Assembly: GCF_021739025.1 (NCBI RefSeq)
Contig: NZ_JAKKOT010000006.1
Coordinates: 366,256 to 430,255, forward strand
Length of the DNA stretch: 64,000 nucleotides
From: Gordonia liuliyuniae
GTDB lineage: Bacteria; Actinomycetota; Actinomycetes; Mycobacteriales; Mycobacteriaceae
Direction: 5' to 3'
Shown here: piece after piece, positions 30,777 to 39,003 of the stretch
Layout: each line of letters starts with the position of its first letter
How positions within the stretch are numbered: the first letter of the stretch is position 1
The notes under the pieces: model-generated
Databases searched by the model: none
What the model saw: only the letters and a program-made list of their open reading frames with translations
Told to the model about the DNA's origin: nothing
Position numbers and translations under genes: made by a program

Positions 30777-31478
30777 ATGGGAAAGGATAGCGGAATCGGC
30801 GTGCTCGACAAATCCGTGGCGGTCTTGCACACCGTCGCGGCCGCACCGCGCAACCTCAACGAACTGTGCGAGGCCACCGGCCTGCCGCGCGCCACCGCGC
30901 ACCGCCTCGCGGTAGGACTGGAAGTCCACGAGCTCCTCACCCGAGACGACTCCGGACGCTGGGTTCCCGGTCCGGCGTTGACTCGACTCGCCGCGACCGC
31001 GCACGATCAGGTGCGCGAAGCCGCTCTGTTGGTGCTTCCCGGGCTGCAGGAGACCACCGGCGAGTCAGTACAACTGTATCGCCGCGAAGGCGCCGTCCGT
31101 GTGTGCATCGCGGCATCGGAGCCGCCGACCGGTCTGCGCGACACCGTTCCCGTCGGGACCCGCCTCACCATGTCGGCGGGCTCGGCCGCCAAAGTCCTCG
31201 CGGCGTGGGCCGCCGCGGACACACGCGCCATGCTCCTGCTCGACGCCGCGTACACCGAGCGGACGCTCACCGAGATCCGCCGACGCGGGTGGGCCCACAG
31301 CGTCTCCGAACGCGTCGACGGCGTCGCGAGCGCATCAGCTCCCGTCTACGACTCGACCGGCGAGGTGATCGCCGCCGTGTCCATCTCCGGCCCAATCGGT
31401 CGCCTCGGCCGCAAACCCGGCGAGAAGTATGCCGAGAAGCTGATCTCGGCGGCGGCAAGTATCAGCGCACGCTTGTGA
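30777..31478 (+). CDS. IclR-family transcriptional regulator of leuCD
   Basis: A 233-residue IclR regulator with an N-terminal winged helix (about 1-65, LCEATGLPRATAHRLAVGLE) and an effector-binding domain (about 80-233) with SVQLYRREGAVRVCIAASEP, GSAAKVLAAW and RRGWAHSVSERVDGVASASA. The counterpart in M. tuberculosis, Rv2989, occupies the same place divergent from leuCD. It probably controls leucine synthesis in response to an unknown ligand. The start has no Shine-Dalgarno but a -10 box 12 bases upstream. Confidence 0.92.
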   Translation: MGKDSGIGVLDKSVAVLHTVAAAPRNLNELCEATGLPRATAHRLAVGLEVHELLTRDDSGRWVPGPALTRLAATAHDQVREAALLVLPGLQETTGESVQLYRREGAVRVCIAASEPPTGLRDTVPVGTRLTMSAGSAAKVLAAWAAADTRAMLLLDAAYTERTLTEIRRRGWAHSVSERVDGVASASAPVYDSTGEVIAAVSISGPIGRLGRKPGEKYAEKLISAAASISARL

Positions 31479-31493
31479 GTTACGTTCTCATCC

Positions 31494-31994
31494 ATGGGAA
31501 TCAACCAACGCGGCCAGATCGTCATGTCCGATGACGAGGTCACTGCTTTCATCGATGAACACCGAACGGCGACGTTCGCCACCTACGGCAAGGACGGAAT
31601 CCACCTGATCGCCATGTGGTACGCCGTGATCGACGGCGAGATCTGGGTCGAGACCAAGGCGAAGTCTCAGAAGGCCGTCAATCTGGGCCGTGACTCCCGG
31701 GTGACCGTCTCCATCGAGGACGGGATCACCTACGACACGCTGCGCGGCATCAGCATTACCGGGCACGCCGAGATCCACGACGACCCCGAGACCTGCATGA
31801 AAGTCGGAATCGGCGTCTGGGAACGCTACAACGGCCCCTACACCGACGACCTGCGTCCCGCCGTCGACGCGATGATGCACAAGCGTGTCGCCGTCCGCGT
31901 CGTCGCCGATCGAGTCCGGTCCTGGGACCATCGCAAGCTCGGCCTTCCCGCGATGCCGCTGGCCGGTTCGACCGCACAGTTCTACCAGAGCTGA
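31494..31994 (+). CDS. Pyridoxamine-phosphate-oxidase-fold protein, likely F420-dependent (FDOR)
   Basis: This 166-residue split beta-barrel protein begins MGINQRGQIVMSDDEV and carries TATFATYGKDGIHLIAMWYA, WVETKAKSQKAVNLGRDSRV and a basic patch near KLGLPAMPLAG. It resembles the F420-binding FDOR-B branch and occupies the position of Rv2991, which belongs to that group. The substrate is unknown. The gene follows iclR by 15 bases. cofC, needed for F420, lies 7 kb away. A flavin-binding role cannot be excluded. Confidence 0.8.
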   Translation: MGINQRGQIVMSDDEVTAFIDEHRTATFATYGKDGIHLIAMWYAVIDGEIWVETKAKSQKAVNLGRDSRVTVSIEDGITYDTLRGISITGHAEIHDDPETCMKVGIGVWERYNGPYTDDLRPAVDAMMHKRVAVRVVADRVRSWDHRKLGLPAMPLAGSTAQFYQS

Positions 31995-32068
31995 GGTTCT
32001 CGACGGATGCGCCGACCAACACAACGACGAAGGCCCTCACCGATGTCGATGAGGGCCTTCGTTCTGCG

Positions 32069-32141
32069 TAGCCCCGACGGGATTCGAACCCGCGCTACCG
32101 CCTTGAGAGGGCGGCGTCCTAGGCCGCTAGACGACGGGGCC
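32069..32141 (-). tRNA. tRNA-Glu (anticodon CTC)
   Basis: The minus strand folds as a cloverleaf: acceptor GGCCCCG pairing with CGGGGCT through one G-T pair, D-arm TCTAGCGGCCTAGGA, anticodon arm CCGCC-CTCTCAA-GGCGG with anticodon CTC, and T-arm GCGGGTTCGAATCCCGT. The CCA end is not encoded. It is next to tRNA-Gln and gltX. Confidence 0.95.
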
Positions 32142-32191
32142 CTAGAACAACTCTTCAATTGTAAAGCTCGCACATCACTCCGCGAACTTCG

Positions 32192-32263
32192 CTGGGGTAC
32201 CAGGACTCGAACCTAGAATGGCGGTACCAGAAACCGCTGTGTTGCCAATTACACCATACCCCA
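32192..32263 (-). tRNA. tRNA-Gln (anticodon CTG)
   Basis: The acceptor arm TGGGGTA pairs with TACCCCA, the anticodon stem is GCGGT-TTCTGGT-ACCGC with anticodon CTG, and the T-arm is TTCTAGGTTCGAGTCCTGG. The discriminator is G. Since no glutaminyl-tRNA synthetase is seen and GatCAB is present in the window, this tRNA is probably mis-charged with Glu and then amidated. Confidence 0.95.
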
Positions 32264-32366
32264 AGGGATTTGGCCCGAACCGCGTCAGTCACGATGAGTG
32301 AACCGGCGCTTTCCTGGCCGGGGAGTACATTACCAACAACCCCACCCCAAAGTGCAAATCGACAGG

Positions 32367-33851
32367 TCAGACCACTTTCTGCGCCGTTTCGCGGGCGAGC
32401 CGCAAACGCGCGAGGCTCTTGTCACGACCGAGGAGTTCCATCGACTCGAAGAGCGGAGGACTGACGGCGGCGCCGGTGACGCCGACACGGATCGGGCCGA
32501 ACGCCTTGCGCGGCTTGAGCTCCAACCCCTCGACGAGGGCTGCCTTGAGCGCCGCCTCCAGGCGGTCGGTGCCCCAGGTCTCCAGCGCCTCGCACGCGGC
32601 GATCGCGGCATCGAGGACCGGCACCGCGTCGCCGCCGAGGTTTTTGGCAGCGGACTTCTCATCGAAAGCGAAGTCGGCGTCGTCGATGTACAGGAACTTG
32701 ATGAGGTCCCACGCATCGCCGAGCACCTGGATGCGCGTCTGCACGAGGTCGGCCACCACGGTGAACTGCTCGTCGTCGATCGGCTCGGCGAGGTCGCCTC
32801 GCGCCACCAGAAACGCCCGTAGCCGTCCGGCGAAGTCCGCGGGCTCCAGCCGACGCAGATGCTCGGCGTTGATGGCGTCGGCCTTCTTCTGATCGAACCG
32901 CGCCGGATTCGAGTTCACATTGTGAACGTCGAACGCCGCGATCATCTCGTCGAGACTGAAGATGTCCTCATCCCCGGAGAAGCCCCAGCCAAGCAGGGCG
33001 AGATAGTTCAGGAGGCCTTCGGGCACGAAGCCGCGGTCGCGATGGTGGAACACGCTCGACTCCGGGTCACGCTTGGAGAGCTTCTTGTTCCCCTCCCCCA
33101 TGACGAACGGCAGATGCGCGAACTCGGGGACCGCCTCGGCGACGCCGATCCGGATCAACGCGCGGTACAGCGCGATCTGGCGCGGTGTGGAAGACAGGAG
33201 ATCCTCGCCGCGCAGGACGTGGGTGATCTTCATCATCGCATCGTCGACCGGGTTGACCAGCGTGTACAGCGGCTGACCGTTGGCACGGGTGAGCGCGAAG
33301 TCCGGGACCGTGCCCGCCTTGATCGTCGTGGCGCCGCGCACCATGTCGTCCCACGCGAGGTCGTCGTCGGGCATGCGCAGCCGCACCACCGGGTTGCGGC
33401 CTTCCGCGCGGTACGCCGCGCGCTGCTCGTCAGTGAGGTCGCGGTCGAAGTTGTCGTACCCGAGCTTCGGATCGCGGCCGGCAGCCTTGTGCCGCGCCTC
33501 GACCTCGTCCGGCGTCGAGAACGCCTCGTACGCGTCGCCGGACTCGAGGAGCTTCGCGACGACGTCGAGGTGGAGCTGCTTGCGCTCGGACTGCCGGTAC
33601 GGACCGTACGGACCGCCGACGCCCGGGCCCTCATCCCAGTCGAGTCCGAGCCATTGCAGGACGTCGACGATGGCGTCGTACGATTCCTGGGTATCGCGCG
33701 CGGCGTCCGTGTCCTCGATACGGAACACGAAGGTTCCGCCCGTGTGGCGGGCTTGCGCGTAGTTGAACAGAGCAGTCCGCACGAGGCCGACGTGCGGAGT
33801 TCCGGTGGGCGACGGACAGAAGCGGACGCGAACGTTGTCAGCACTTGTCAT
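32367..33851 (-). CDS. gltX: Glutamyl-tRNA synthetase
   Basis: GltX (494 residues) is a class I synthetase. Its HIGH-equivalent is HVGL in [20 protein letters not shown], followed by [16 protein letters not shown]. The KMSKS-equivalent is [11 protein letters not shown]. The C-terminal anticodon-binding half ends about 130 residues later. In this type of bacterium the enzyme is normally non-discriminating, loading Glu on both tRNA-Glu and tRNA-Gln, whose genes are adjacent. The gatCAB genes elsewhere in the window then make Gln-tRNA. Confidence 0.97.
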   Translation of the reverse strand: MTSADNVRVRFCPSPTGTPHVGLVRTALFNYAQARHTGGTFVFRIEDTDAARDTQESYDAIVDVLQWLGLDWDEGPGVGGPYGPYRQSERKQLHLDVVAKLLESGDAYEAFSTPDEVEARHKAAGRDPKLGYDNFDRDLTDEQRAAYRAEGRNPVVRLRMPDDDLAWDDMVRGATTIKAGTVPDFALTRANGQPLYTLVNPVDDAMMKITHVLRGEDLLSSTPRQIALYRALIRIGVAEAVPEFAHLPFVMGEGNKKLSKRDPESSVFHHRDRGFVPEGLLNYLALLGWGFSGDEDIFSLDEMIAAFDVHNVNSNPARFDQKKADAINAEHLRRLEPADFAGRLRAFLVARGDLAEPIDDEQFTVVADLVQTRIQVLGDAWDLIKFLYIDDADFAFDEKSAAKNLGGDAVPVLDAAIAACEALETWGTDRLEAALKAALVEGLELKPRKAFGPIRVGVTGAAVSPPLFESMELLGRDKSLARLRLARETAQKVV

Positions 33852-33905
33852 GCAGGTCAGCCTATGTCATCGGCCGAGCGCGAGGTCGGGCAGGCCTCCA
33901 CGGTC

Positions 33906-33935
33906 TTGACTCAATTGTTCTAGTTCAACTAGATT
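33906..33935 (+). promoter_or_regulatory. Promoter of the gntR gene, probably leaderless
   Basis: TTGACT at 33906-33911 and TAGATT at 33930-33935 are 18 bases apart. The -10 box starts 12 bases before GTG 33942, so the transcript probably starts at the initiation codon. No Shine-Dalgarno is present before the GTG. Confidence 0.6.
33919..33933. promoter_or_regulatory. Perfect 15-bp palindrome, likely GntR operator
   Basis: TCTAGTTCAACTAGA is an exact inverted repeat of seven-base arms around a central C. It overlaps four bases of the -10 box at 33930-33935, so bound protein would block RNA polymerase. It fits autoregulation by the YtrA-type regulator that follows. Confidence 0.65.
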
Positions 33936-33941
33936 AAGTAC

Positions 33942-34301
33942 GTGCTCGTTGGCATCGATCCCTCAAGTGACGCGCCGATCTTCGCTCAGATCGCAGACAG
34001 CGTCCGATCGGACGTGGCCGCCGGACGTTCGCGGGCAGGAGACCGACTCCCGTCCGCCCGTGAACTCGCCGCGGCCCTCGACGTGAACGTCCACACCGTC
34101 CTGCGCGCGTACCAGCAGTTGCGCGACGAGGGTCTGGTGGAACTCCGCCGTGGCCGGGGTGCAGTCCTCACCGACGCCTCCGACACCCTGTCGGCCGTCC
34201 ACGACGACATCACAGCGCTCGCGGCCAAAGCCGCTGCCGCGGGACTGTGCCCGGAAACTCTGTCCGCACTCGTCAAGGAGGCAACTCGTGCCATCGACTG
34301 A
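33942..34301 (+). CDS. GntR-family regulator, YtrA type
   Basis: This 119-residue protein is a winged helix (about 10-75, PIFAQIADSVRSDVAAGR, RLPSARELAAALDVNVHTVL) followed only by a short helical tail. That is the YtrA subfamily, whose members usually repress their own gene together with a membrane protein or transporter gene. The overlapping downstream gene encodes such a membrane protein. Initiation at GTG 33942 appears leaderless. A palindromic site overlaps its promoter. Confidence 0.9.
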   Translation: MLVGIDPSSDAPIFAQIADSVRSDVAAGRSRAGDRLPSARELAAALDVNVHTVLRAYQQLRDEGLVELRRGRGAVLTDASDTLSAVHDDITALAAKAAAAGLCPETLSALVKEATRAID

Positions 34302-35280
34302 CAACTTCGCCGCCCGCCGTCGACTCACCTATGTCGCCGTCGGATTCGTCACGCCAGCACTCGTCACGCTGATCGCCGTGGTCGTTCAGGCCATGTCGAT
34401 CTCTGACCTCCCCGACGAGATCGCGGTGCACTGGAACGCCTCGGGCGACGCCGACCGGTGGGGCTCGCCGTGGACGATGGTGATCGGCGCGATCGTGGTC
34501 GGACTGGTCGCGATCGGCATCTCCGCCGTCAACTACCGCCAAGTGCGCGACGGCACGCCCGGCGGGACGTTCCGTTGGGTGTCGACCGCGTCCGCCGCCC
34601 TCGCTACCGCGAGCGCGGTGATCTTCGCCGGAACCCTCGCCGCCCAGACCGACGGCGACACCGCGTCGCCGGTGGCACTGATCGGCATATCCGTGATCGC
34701 CGCGTTCGTCGTCGGTGCGGTCGGCTGGTCTGTCCAGCCGGCCGATCCGCCCGCGAACCCCGGGCGACCCGCCGAACCCATGGGCCTGGCCCCCGGCGGA
34801 CGCGCGGTGTGGCTGCACACCCAGACAGCCTCCCGCGGCATCCTGATCGTGACCGGCCTCGTCTTCGTCTTCGCCTCGGTCAGCGTGCTGGTCGCATGGA
34901 CGAACGGCGGCTCGACGAGTGCGCTCTGGGCGGCGATCGCGATCGTCGCGGTCACGATCGGTGCAGCGTCCACCATCGTGGCGTACCACGTCCGGGTCGA
35001 CTCATCCGGTTTGACGGTCCGCTCGATCGCGGGCCTGCCGCGCTGGCACGTGGCCGCAGACGACATCGAGGACGTATCCGTGGTCAATATCCGGGCGATC
35101 GGCGACTTCGGCGGTTACGGCGTCCGGTTCGCACGCGGCCGACTGGGCATCGTGCTGCGCTCCGGCTCCGCCGTCTCCATCACGCGCACCAGCGGCCGAC
35201 CGCTCGTCATCACCCTCGACGACGCCCCCACCGCAGCCGCACTGCTGGTAGCGGTCTCGGTGCGTGCCCGCCAACAGTGA
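34288..35280 (+). CDS. DUF1648 multi-pass membrane protein
   Basis: A 330-residue membrane protein starting at GTG 34288, eight bases after AAGGAGG, and overlapping the gntR stop by 14 bases. About six to seven hydrophobic helices are visible. The first soluble loop carries the DUF1648 signature ISDLPDEIAVHWNASGDADRWGS. A C-terminal part with VRVDSSGLTVRSIAGLPRW looks like a PH-like fold. DUF1648 proteins are often beside small GntR or MarR regulators and respond to envelope stress. The function is unknown. It is presumably under control of the adjacent GntR protein. Confidence 0.85.
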   Translation: MPSTDNFAARRRLTYVAVGFVTPALVTLIAVVVQAMSISDLPDEIAVHWNASGDADRWGSPWTMVIGAIVVGLVAIGISAVNYRQVRDGTPGGTFRWVSTASAALATASAVIFAGTLAAQTDGDTASPVALIGISVIAAFVVGAVGWSVQPADPPANPGRPAEPMGLAPGGRAVWLHTQTASRGILIVTGLVFVFASVSVLVAWTNGGSTSALWAAIAIVAVTIGAASTIVAYHVRVDSSGLTVRSIAGLPRWHVAADDIEDVSVVNIRAIGDFGGYGVRFARGRLGIVLRSGSAVSITRTSGRPLVITLDDAPTAAALLVAVSVRARQQ

Positions 35281-35295
35281 CGGTGGACTGTGCCG

Positions 35296-36129
35296 CTAGT
35301 GCCTCGCCGCCAGGAACTCGATCAACAACCGGTTGACTTCGTCAGGCCGTTCCAGATAGCCGAAGTGGCCGGCGTCGGCGATCTCCTCGTAGCGCGAACC
35401 CGGAATGGCGTCGGCGACCTCACGAGCCAGGAACACCGGGAGCGTGCGGTCGTCGGCGAACCCGACCACCAGGCACGGGCGTGTGACGCCGCGGTAGGCC
35501 GCCAACCGGTTCTCGTCGCGCTCAGGAAGATCGAGTTGGGCGCGCAGACCCGCCGTGTGCGACTGCCCGCCGAATCCGATGATGTCGAGCCAATCGCGTG
35601 CCGACCGGTCGTCGGCCAGCGTCGCGGGCGAGAGATTCATATGGGCGCTGAGCGCCGCGTGGAAATCATCTGGCAATGTCTGCCCGGCGTCGATGAGCGC
35701 CTTCTCCCCCTCGTTGTACGCGGTGATCAACGGCGTCGGGCGCCCGTACGTGCCGAGCATGACGGCGGCGCGGACCAACTCGGGGTGACTCAGCGTCAGC
35801 TCCTGCGCGATGCGCGCGCCCATCGACGTCCCGACGACGAGCGCCGGTGCACCGAAGTGTTCGATCACCGCCGCCGTGTCGGCCACCATGTCGGCGAGGG
35901 TGAATCCCGCACCGCATTCGCTCGACGGCGCAATACCCCGATTGTCGAAGGTGACCACACGAAAGCCCGCCTTGAGCAGGGCGGGCTGCTGATGGGCGTG
36001 CCAGACGCGGCCCGGACTGCCTGTTCCCATCACCATCACGACGAGCGGTCCGCTGCCCACTTCGGTGCACGAGAGCGCCACGTCCCCTCGGCGGACGACC
36101 GTCGGCGCGGCGCGGCCGGGGCGAGTCAC
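35296..36129 (-). CDS. Alpha/beta-fold hydrolase
   Basis: This 277-residue alpha/beta hydrolase begins at GTG 36129, overlapping the FAH gene stop (GTGA). The nucleophile elbow is GTSMGARIAQEL with the Ser, the oxyanion segment GTGSPGRVW is near the N-terminus, the acid is near VGFADDRTLPVF and the catalytic His is in ADAGHFGYLERPDEV. The substrate is unknown. Coupling to an FAH-family protein suggests ring-cleavage or other small-acid metabolism, which is inferred. Confidence 0.85.
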   Translation of the reverse strand: MTRPGRAAPTVVRRGDVALSCTEVGSGPLVVMVMGTGSPGRVWHAHQQPALLKAGFRVVTFDNRGIAPSSECGAGFTLADMVADTAAVIEHFGAPALVVGTSMGARIAQELTLSHPELVRAAVMLGTYGRPTPLITAYNEGEKALIDAGQTLPDDFHAALSAHMNLSPATLADDRSARDWLDIIGFGGQSHTAGLRAQLDLPERDENRLAAYRGVTRPCLVVGFADDRTLPVFLAREVADAIPGSRYEEIADAGHFGYLERPDEVNRLLIEFLAARH

Positions 36130-36896
36130 TTGTCGATCACGGGGTTGGTGAGCGTCCCGATGCCTTCGACGGTGACCGACACCGACTGTCCCGCGGTCAT
36201 CGGGCCGACGCCCTCCGGAGTGCCGGTGAGGATCACATCGCCGGGCAGCAGAGTCATCACCCGTGACACCCATTCGATGATGTCGCCGACCGAGTGCAGC
36301 ATCAGCGAGGTGCGACTCGACTGCTTCTCGACTCCGTCGAGGTCGGTGCGAACGGCCGCGTCGGACGGGTCGAAGTCGGTGACGATCCACGGACCGAGCG
36401 GGCAGAACGTGTCGTATCCCTTGGCACGGGTCCACTGGCCGTCGTACGCCTGCTGGTCGCGCGCGGTGACGTCGTTGGCGACCGTGTAACCGAGGATGAC
36501 GTCGGCGGCCTTCGCCGCGGGCACGTCCTTGCAGGGACGGCCGATCACGACCGCGAGCTCGCCCTCGTAGTCGACGCGCTCGGACGACGGCGGCCGCACG
36601 ATCGGTGCGCCCGGCCCGACGATCGATGTGTTCGGCTTGGCGAAGATCACCGGGTCCGCCGGAGCCTCGCCGCCCATCTCTGCGGCGTGAGCTGCATAAT
36701 TCTTGCCGATCGCGATGATCTTGGTCGCGAGGATCGGCGCGAGGAGACGGGTGTCGGCCAGCTTCCATTCACGCCCAGTGAACGTCGGGTCACCGAACGG
36801 GTGCTCCGCGATCTCGCGGGCGGTCTCCTGACCTTCGGGGCCTTCGACGGCGACGAATGCGACGCCGTCCGGACTTGCGACTCGACCGAGTTTCAT
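36126..36896 (-). CDS. Fumarylacetoacetate hydrolase family protein
   Basis: A 256-residue FAH-fold protein. Characteristic segments are KIIAIGKNYAAHAAEMGG, the metal ligand region VDYEGELAVVIGRPCKDVP, YTVANDVTARDQQ and VILTGTPEGVGPM. Such enzymes cleave or decarboxylate beta-keto acids, for example acylpyruvates or oxaloacetate. The counterpart Rv2993c lies beside gltX as here. It overlaps the downstream hydrolase. The metal ligands Glu, Glu and Asp all appear conserved. Confidence 0.9.
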   Translation of the reverse strand: MKLGRVASPDGVAFVAVEGPEGQETAREIAEHPFGDPTFTGREWKLADTRLLAPILATKIIAIGKNYAAHAAEMGGEAPADPVIFAKPNTSIVGPGAPIVRPPSSERVDYEGELAVVIGRPCKDVPAAKAADVILGYTVANDVTARDQQAYDGQWTRAKGYDTFCPLGPWIVTDFDPSDAAVRTDLDGVEKQSSRTSLMLHSVGDIIEWVSRVMTLLPGDVILTGTPEGVGPMTAGQSVSVTVEGIGTLTNPVIDK

Positions 36897-37016
36897 GTCC
36901 CGAAGACTATCGCACCGAATATCGTGTTCTATACTCTGAAACTACAATCCCACTATTTGGTACGCGAATCTCTACTTCGACAGTGCCGCGAAACCGTGAA
37001 CACAGGGAGGCTCCCC

Positions 37017-38219
37017 ATGCCCGAACCGCACTCGGTCTCATCGGCGCAGCGATGGACGATGCTGGTGAGTTCCCTCGTCGCAGCGATGACGACGACGTGC
37101 GCGACGTCGGGTGTCGCATACGTCATCCCGGAACTGCACAGCGAACACGGGATGTCACTCTCGGATGCGGCGACGTTGGCCGCGATCCCGACCGTCGGTC
37201 TCACCCTGACGATCATCGTGTGGGGCGCTGCTCTCGACCGTTTCGGCGAACGTCGCGTACTGCTGATCTCCCTGCTGGTCACGCTGGTCGGCACCGTCGG
37301 CGCTCTCGTCGTCGCGGCGACCGGCGGCGGTTTCGCGGCACTCGCCGCTCCTCTGCTGCTCGGCGGGCTGGGGTCCGGCGCCGCCAACGGTGCGAGCGGA
37401 CGCATCGTCGTCGGATGGTTCCCGGCGAACCAGCGGGGCACCGCGATGGGAATCCGTCAGATGGCACAGCCGCTGGGCATCGGCGTGTGCGCGCTGACGA
37501 TGCCGGTGTTCGCCCAGATGTGGGGGCTGTCTGCCGCGTTCGCGGTACCGGTCGCGGTGACCGTGCTCGGCCTCGTCGCGGTCGCCGCCGCCATCGTCGA
37601 CCCACCACTGCCCGCGGTGACCGGGTCGGTCCGCGATGCCAACCCATATCGCCGCAACACCTTCCTGCAACGGGTGCACACGGTGAGTGTCCTGTTGGTG
37701 ATCCCGCAGTCCATGCTGTGGACGTTCGTCCCCGCATGGCTGATCGTCGCTCACGAGTGGACACCCCTCGCAGCGGGAGCACTGGTGACTAGCACGCAGG
37801 TGCTCGGCGCGATCGGCCGAATCGTCGCGGGCCGCGCATCCGACGTCATCGGCTCGCGGATGAAGCCGATCCGCGTGATCGCGATCGTCGCCGGCGCGTC
37901 GAGCGCCGTCCTCGCCCTCACCGACGCGATCGGCAGTCCGGTCGCGGCCGCCGTCATGGTGGTCGCGACCGTGAGCGCCGTCGCCGACAATGGGCTCGCG
38001 TTCACCGCGATCGCCGAGTTCGCCGGGCCGTCGTGGAGTGGCCGAAGCCTGGGCGTGCAGAACACCGCGCAGTACGTCGCGACTGCTGCGGGCACCGCCG
38101 GATTCGGGCGGCTCATCGACGCGGCAGGCTATCCGGCGGCGTTTGGGATCGCTGCGATAGCGCCACTGATCGCCGTCGGGCTGGTCCCGCGCGACCCGGC
38201 TCGTCGTACCAACGAGTAG
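37017..38219 (+). CDS. MFS transporter
   Basis: A 400-residue major facilitator protein starting at ATG 37017 after AGGGAGG. Twelve hydrophobic segments can be counted. The inter-helix motif A appears as GAALDRFGERRVLLISLLV and the second half repeats it weakly near RIVAGRASDVIGSRM. It corresponds to Rv2994 by position. The substrate is unknown. The stop codon lies inside a stem-loop repeat at 38207-38276, so the last codons are part of that repeat. Confidence 0.88.
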   Translation: MPEPHSVSSAQRWTMLVSSLVAAMTTTCATSGVAYVIPELHSEHGMSLSDAATLAAIPTVGLTLTIIVWGAALDRFGERRVLLISLLVTLVGTVGALVVAATGGGFAALAAPLLLGGLGSGAANGASGRIVVGWFPANQRGTAMGIRQMAQPLGIGVCALTMPVFAQMWGLSAAFAVPVAVTVLGLVAVAAAIVDPPLPAVTGSVRDANPYRRNTFLQRVHTVSVLLVIPQSMLWTFVPAWLIVAHEWTPLAAGALVTSTQVLGAIGRIVAGRASDVIGSRMKPIRVIAIVAGASSAVLALTDAIGSPVAAAVMVVATVSAVADNGLAFTAIAEFAGPSWSGRSLGVQNTAQYVATAAGTAGFGRLIDAAGYPAAFGIAAIAPLIAVGLVPRDPARRTNE

Positions 38220-38276
38220 AACAGCCGATTCGGCAGTTTCAGCGTAGTTCTCGCCGCATACGCGTTGGTATGACGA
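38207..38276. repeat. Stem-loop repeat, copy 1
   Basis: TACCAACGAGTA at 38207-38218 pairs with TACGCGTTGGTA at 38259-38270 with one mismatch, around a 40-base loop, followed by TGACGA. The copy at 38927-38996 has the same ends and a similar loop. The 20 bases ending each copy, CATACGCGTTGGTATGACGA, are identical (38257-38276 and 38977-38996). The end of the MFS gene reads into it. Confidence 0.75.
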
Positions 38277-38961
38277 GAAGATCAGTTCATGGACACGGGG
38301 GTCTATTCACGGGGTCTGGGTTCCACCGACCGACCGACTCCACATCCGGGGCAACGACGCGACTTCACGCCTGCGCCCGGACTGGTGCAGGCAGCACGGT
38401 CGACAACCGGCGGAATGCGAAGCGGTCGACGATCTGCCCACCGCGCTCCTACACGCGGCGCGTTGTCTGCCGTCCGAGGACTTCGTCGTCATCTGCGACT
38501 CGGTGTTGAACAGGCAGTTGATGTCGGCGACAGGTCTCGCCGTCCTCTTCGCGACGCATCCGAAGTGCGTCGTCCACAGCCTCGAACTGTGTGACGGGCG
38601 TGCCGACTCGGGAACCGAGTCCATGGTACGACTTCGCCTGCGAGCACCGAACCTCAAAGTCCGGCCGCAGGTGTACATCCCGGGGGTGGGCAAAGTCGAC
38701 TTCGTGGTCGGGCGATCGATGCTCATCGAAGTCGACGGATTCGAGTATCACGCCGCCCCGCACGCCTTCGAGAACGACCGGCTCCGCGACCTGCACGCAC
38801 GGGCACTCGGCTACGACCCGATCCGGCTCACCTACACGCAGGTGGTCCACCAGTGGAGCGTCGTCGGTTCGCTGCTCGCGGAGATGATTCGTCGCGGCGA
38901 CCACCAGCGGCGGTTGCCGACCGTCGTACCAACGCGTATCGCGCGGGAACAGGCCGTTTGA
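38271..38961 (+). pseudogene. DUF559 endonuclease-fold protein gene with internal deletion and frameshift
   Basis: An N-terminal fragment starts at ATG 38271 (MTRRSVHGHGGLFTGSG). From about 38305 the family sequence continues in another frame: IHGVWVPPTDRLHIRGND, then LRPDWCRQHG, LHAARCLPSEDFVVICDS, and then VLNRQLM to the stop at 38961. The second part is in frame from 38248 without an in-frame ATG. The C-terminal half keeps the nuclease-like motif SGTESMVRLRLRA, GKVDFVVGRSMLIEVDGFEYH. Intact relatives in Mycobacteriales are about 270-300 residues with an AbiEi-like N-terminus, so about 100 residues are lost. The remaining ORF from GTG 38503 (152 residues) may still be translated. Confidence 0.65.
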
Positions 38962-38996
38962 GGCGAGTCCTCACGCCATACGCGTTGGTATGACGA
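38927..38996. repeat. Stem-loop repeat, copy 2
   Basis: TACCAACGCGTAT at 38927-38939 is the exact reverse complement of ATACGCGTTGGTA at 38978-38990, around a 38-base loop. The stem extends by a G-T pair and GTC/GAC at the ends, about 17 pairs in all. It covers the 3' end of the broken DUF559 gene and lies just before the leuB stop. It is offset by exactly 720 bases from copy 1. It may serve as a terminator for both strands. Confidence 0.75.
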
Positions 38997-39003
38997 CGCG
39001 ACC

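Noticed and set aside
36294..37016. N-terminal extension of the MFS protein by 241 residues
   Set aside because: The extension is opposite the FAH gene and hydrophilic. ATG 37017 has a good ribosome binding site.
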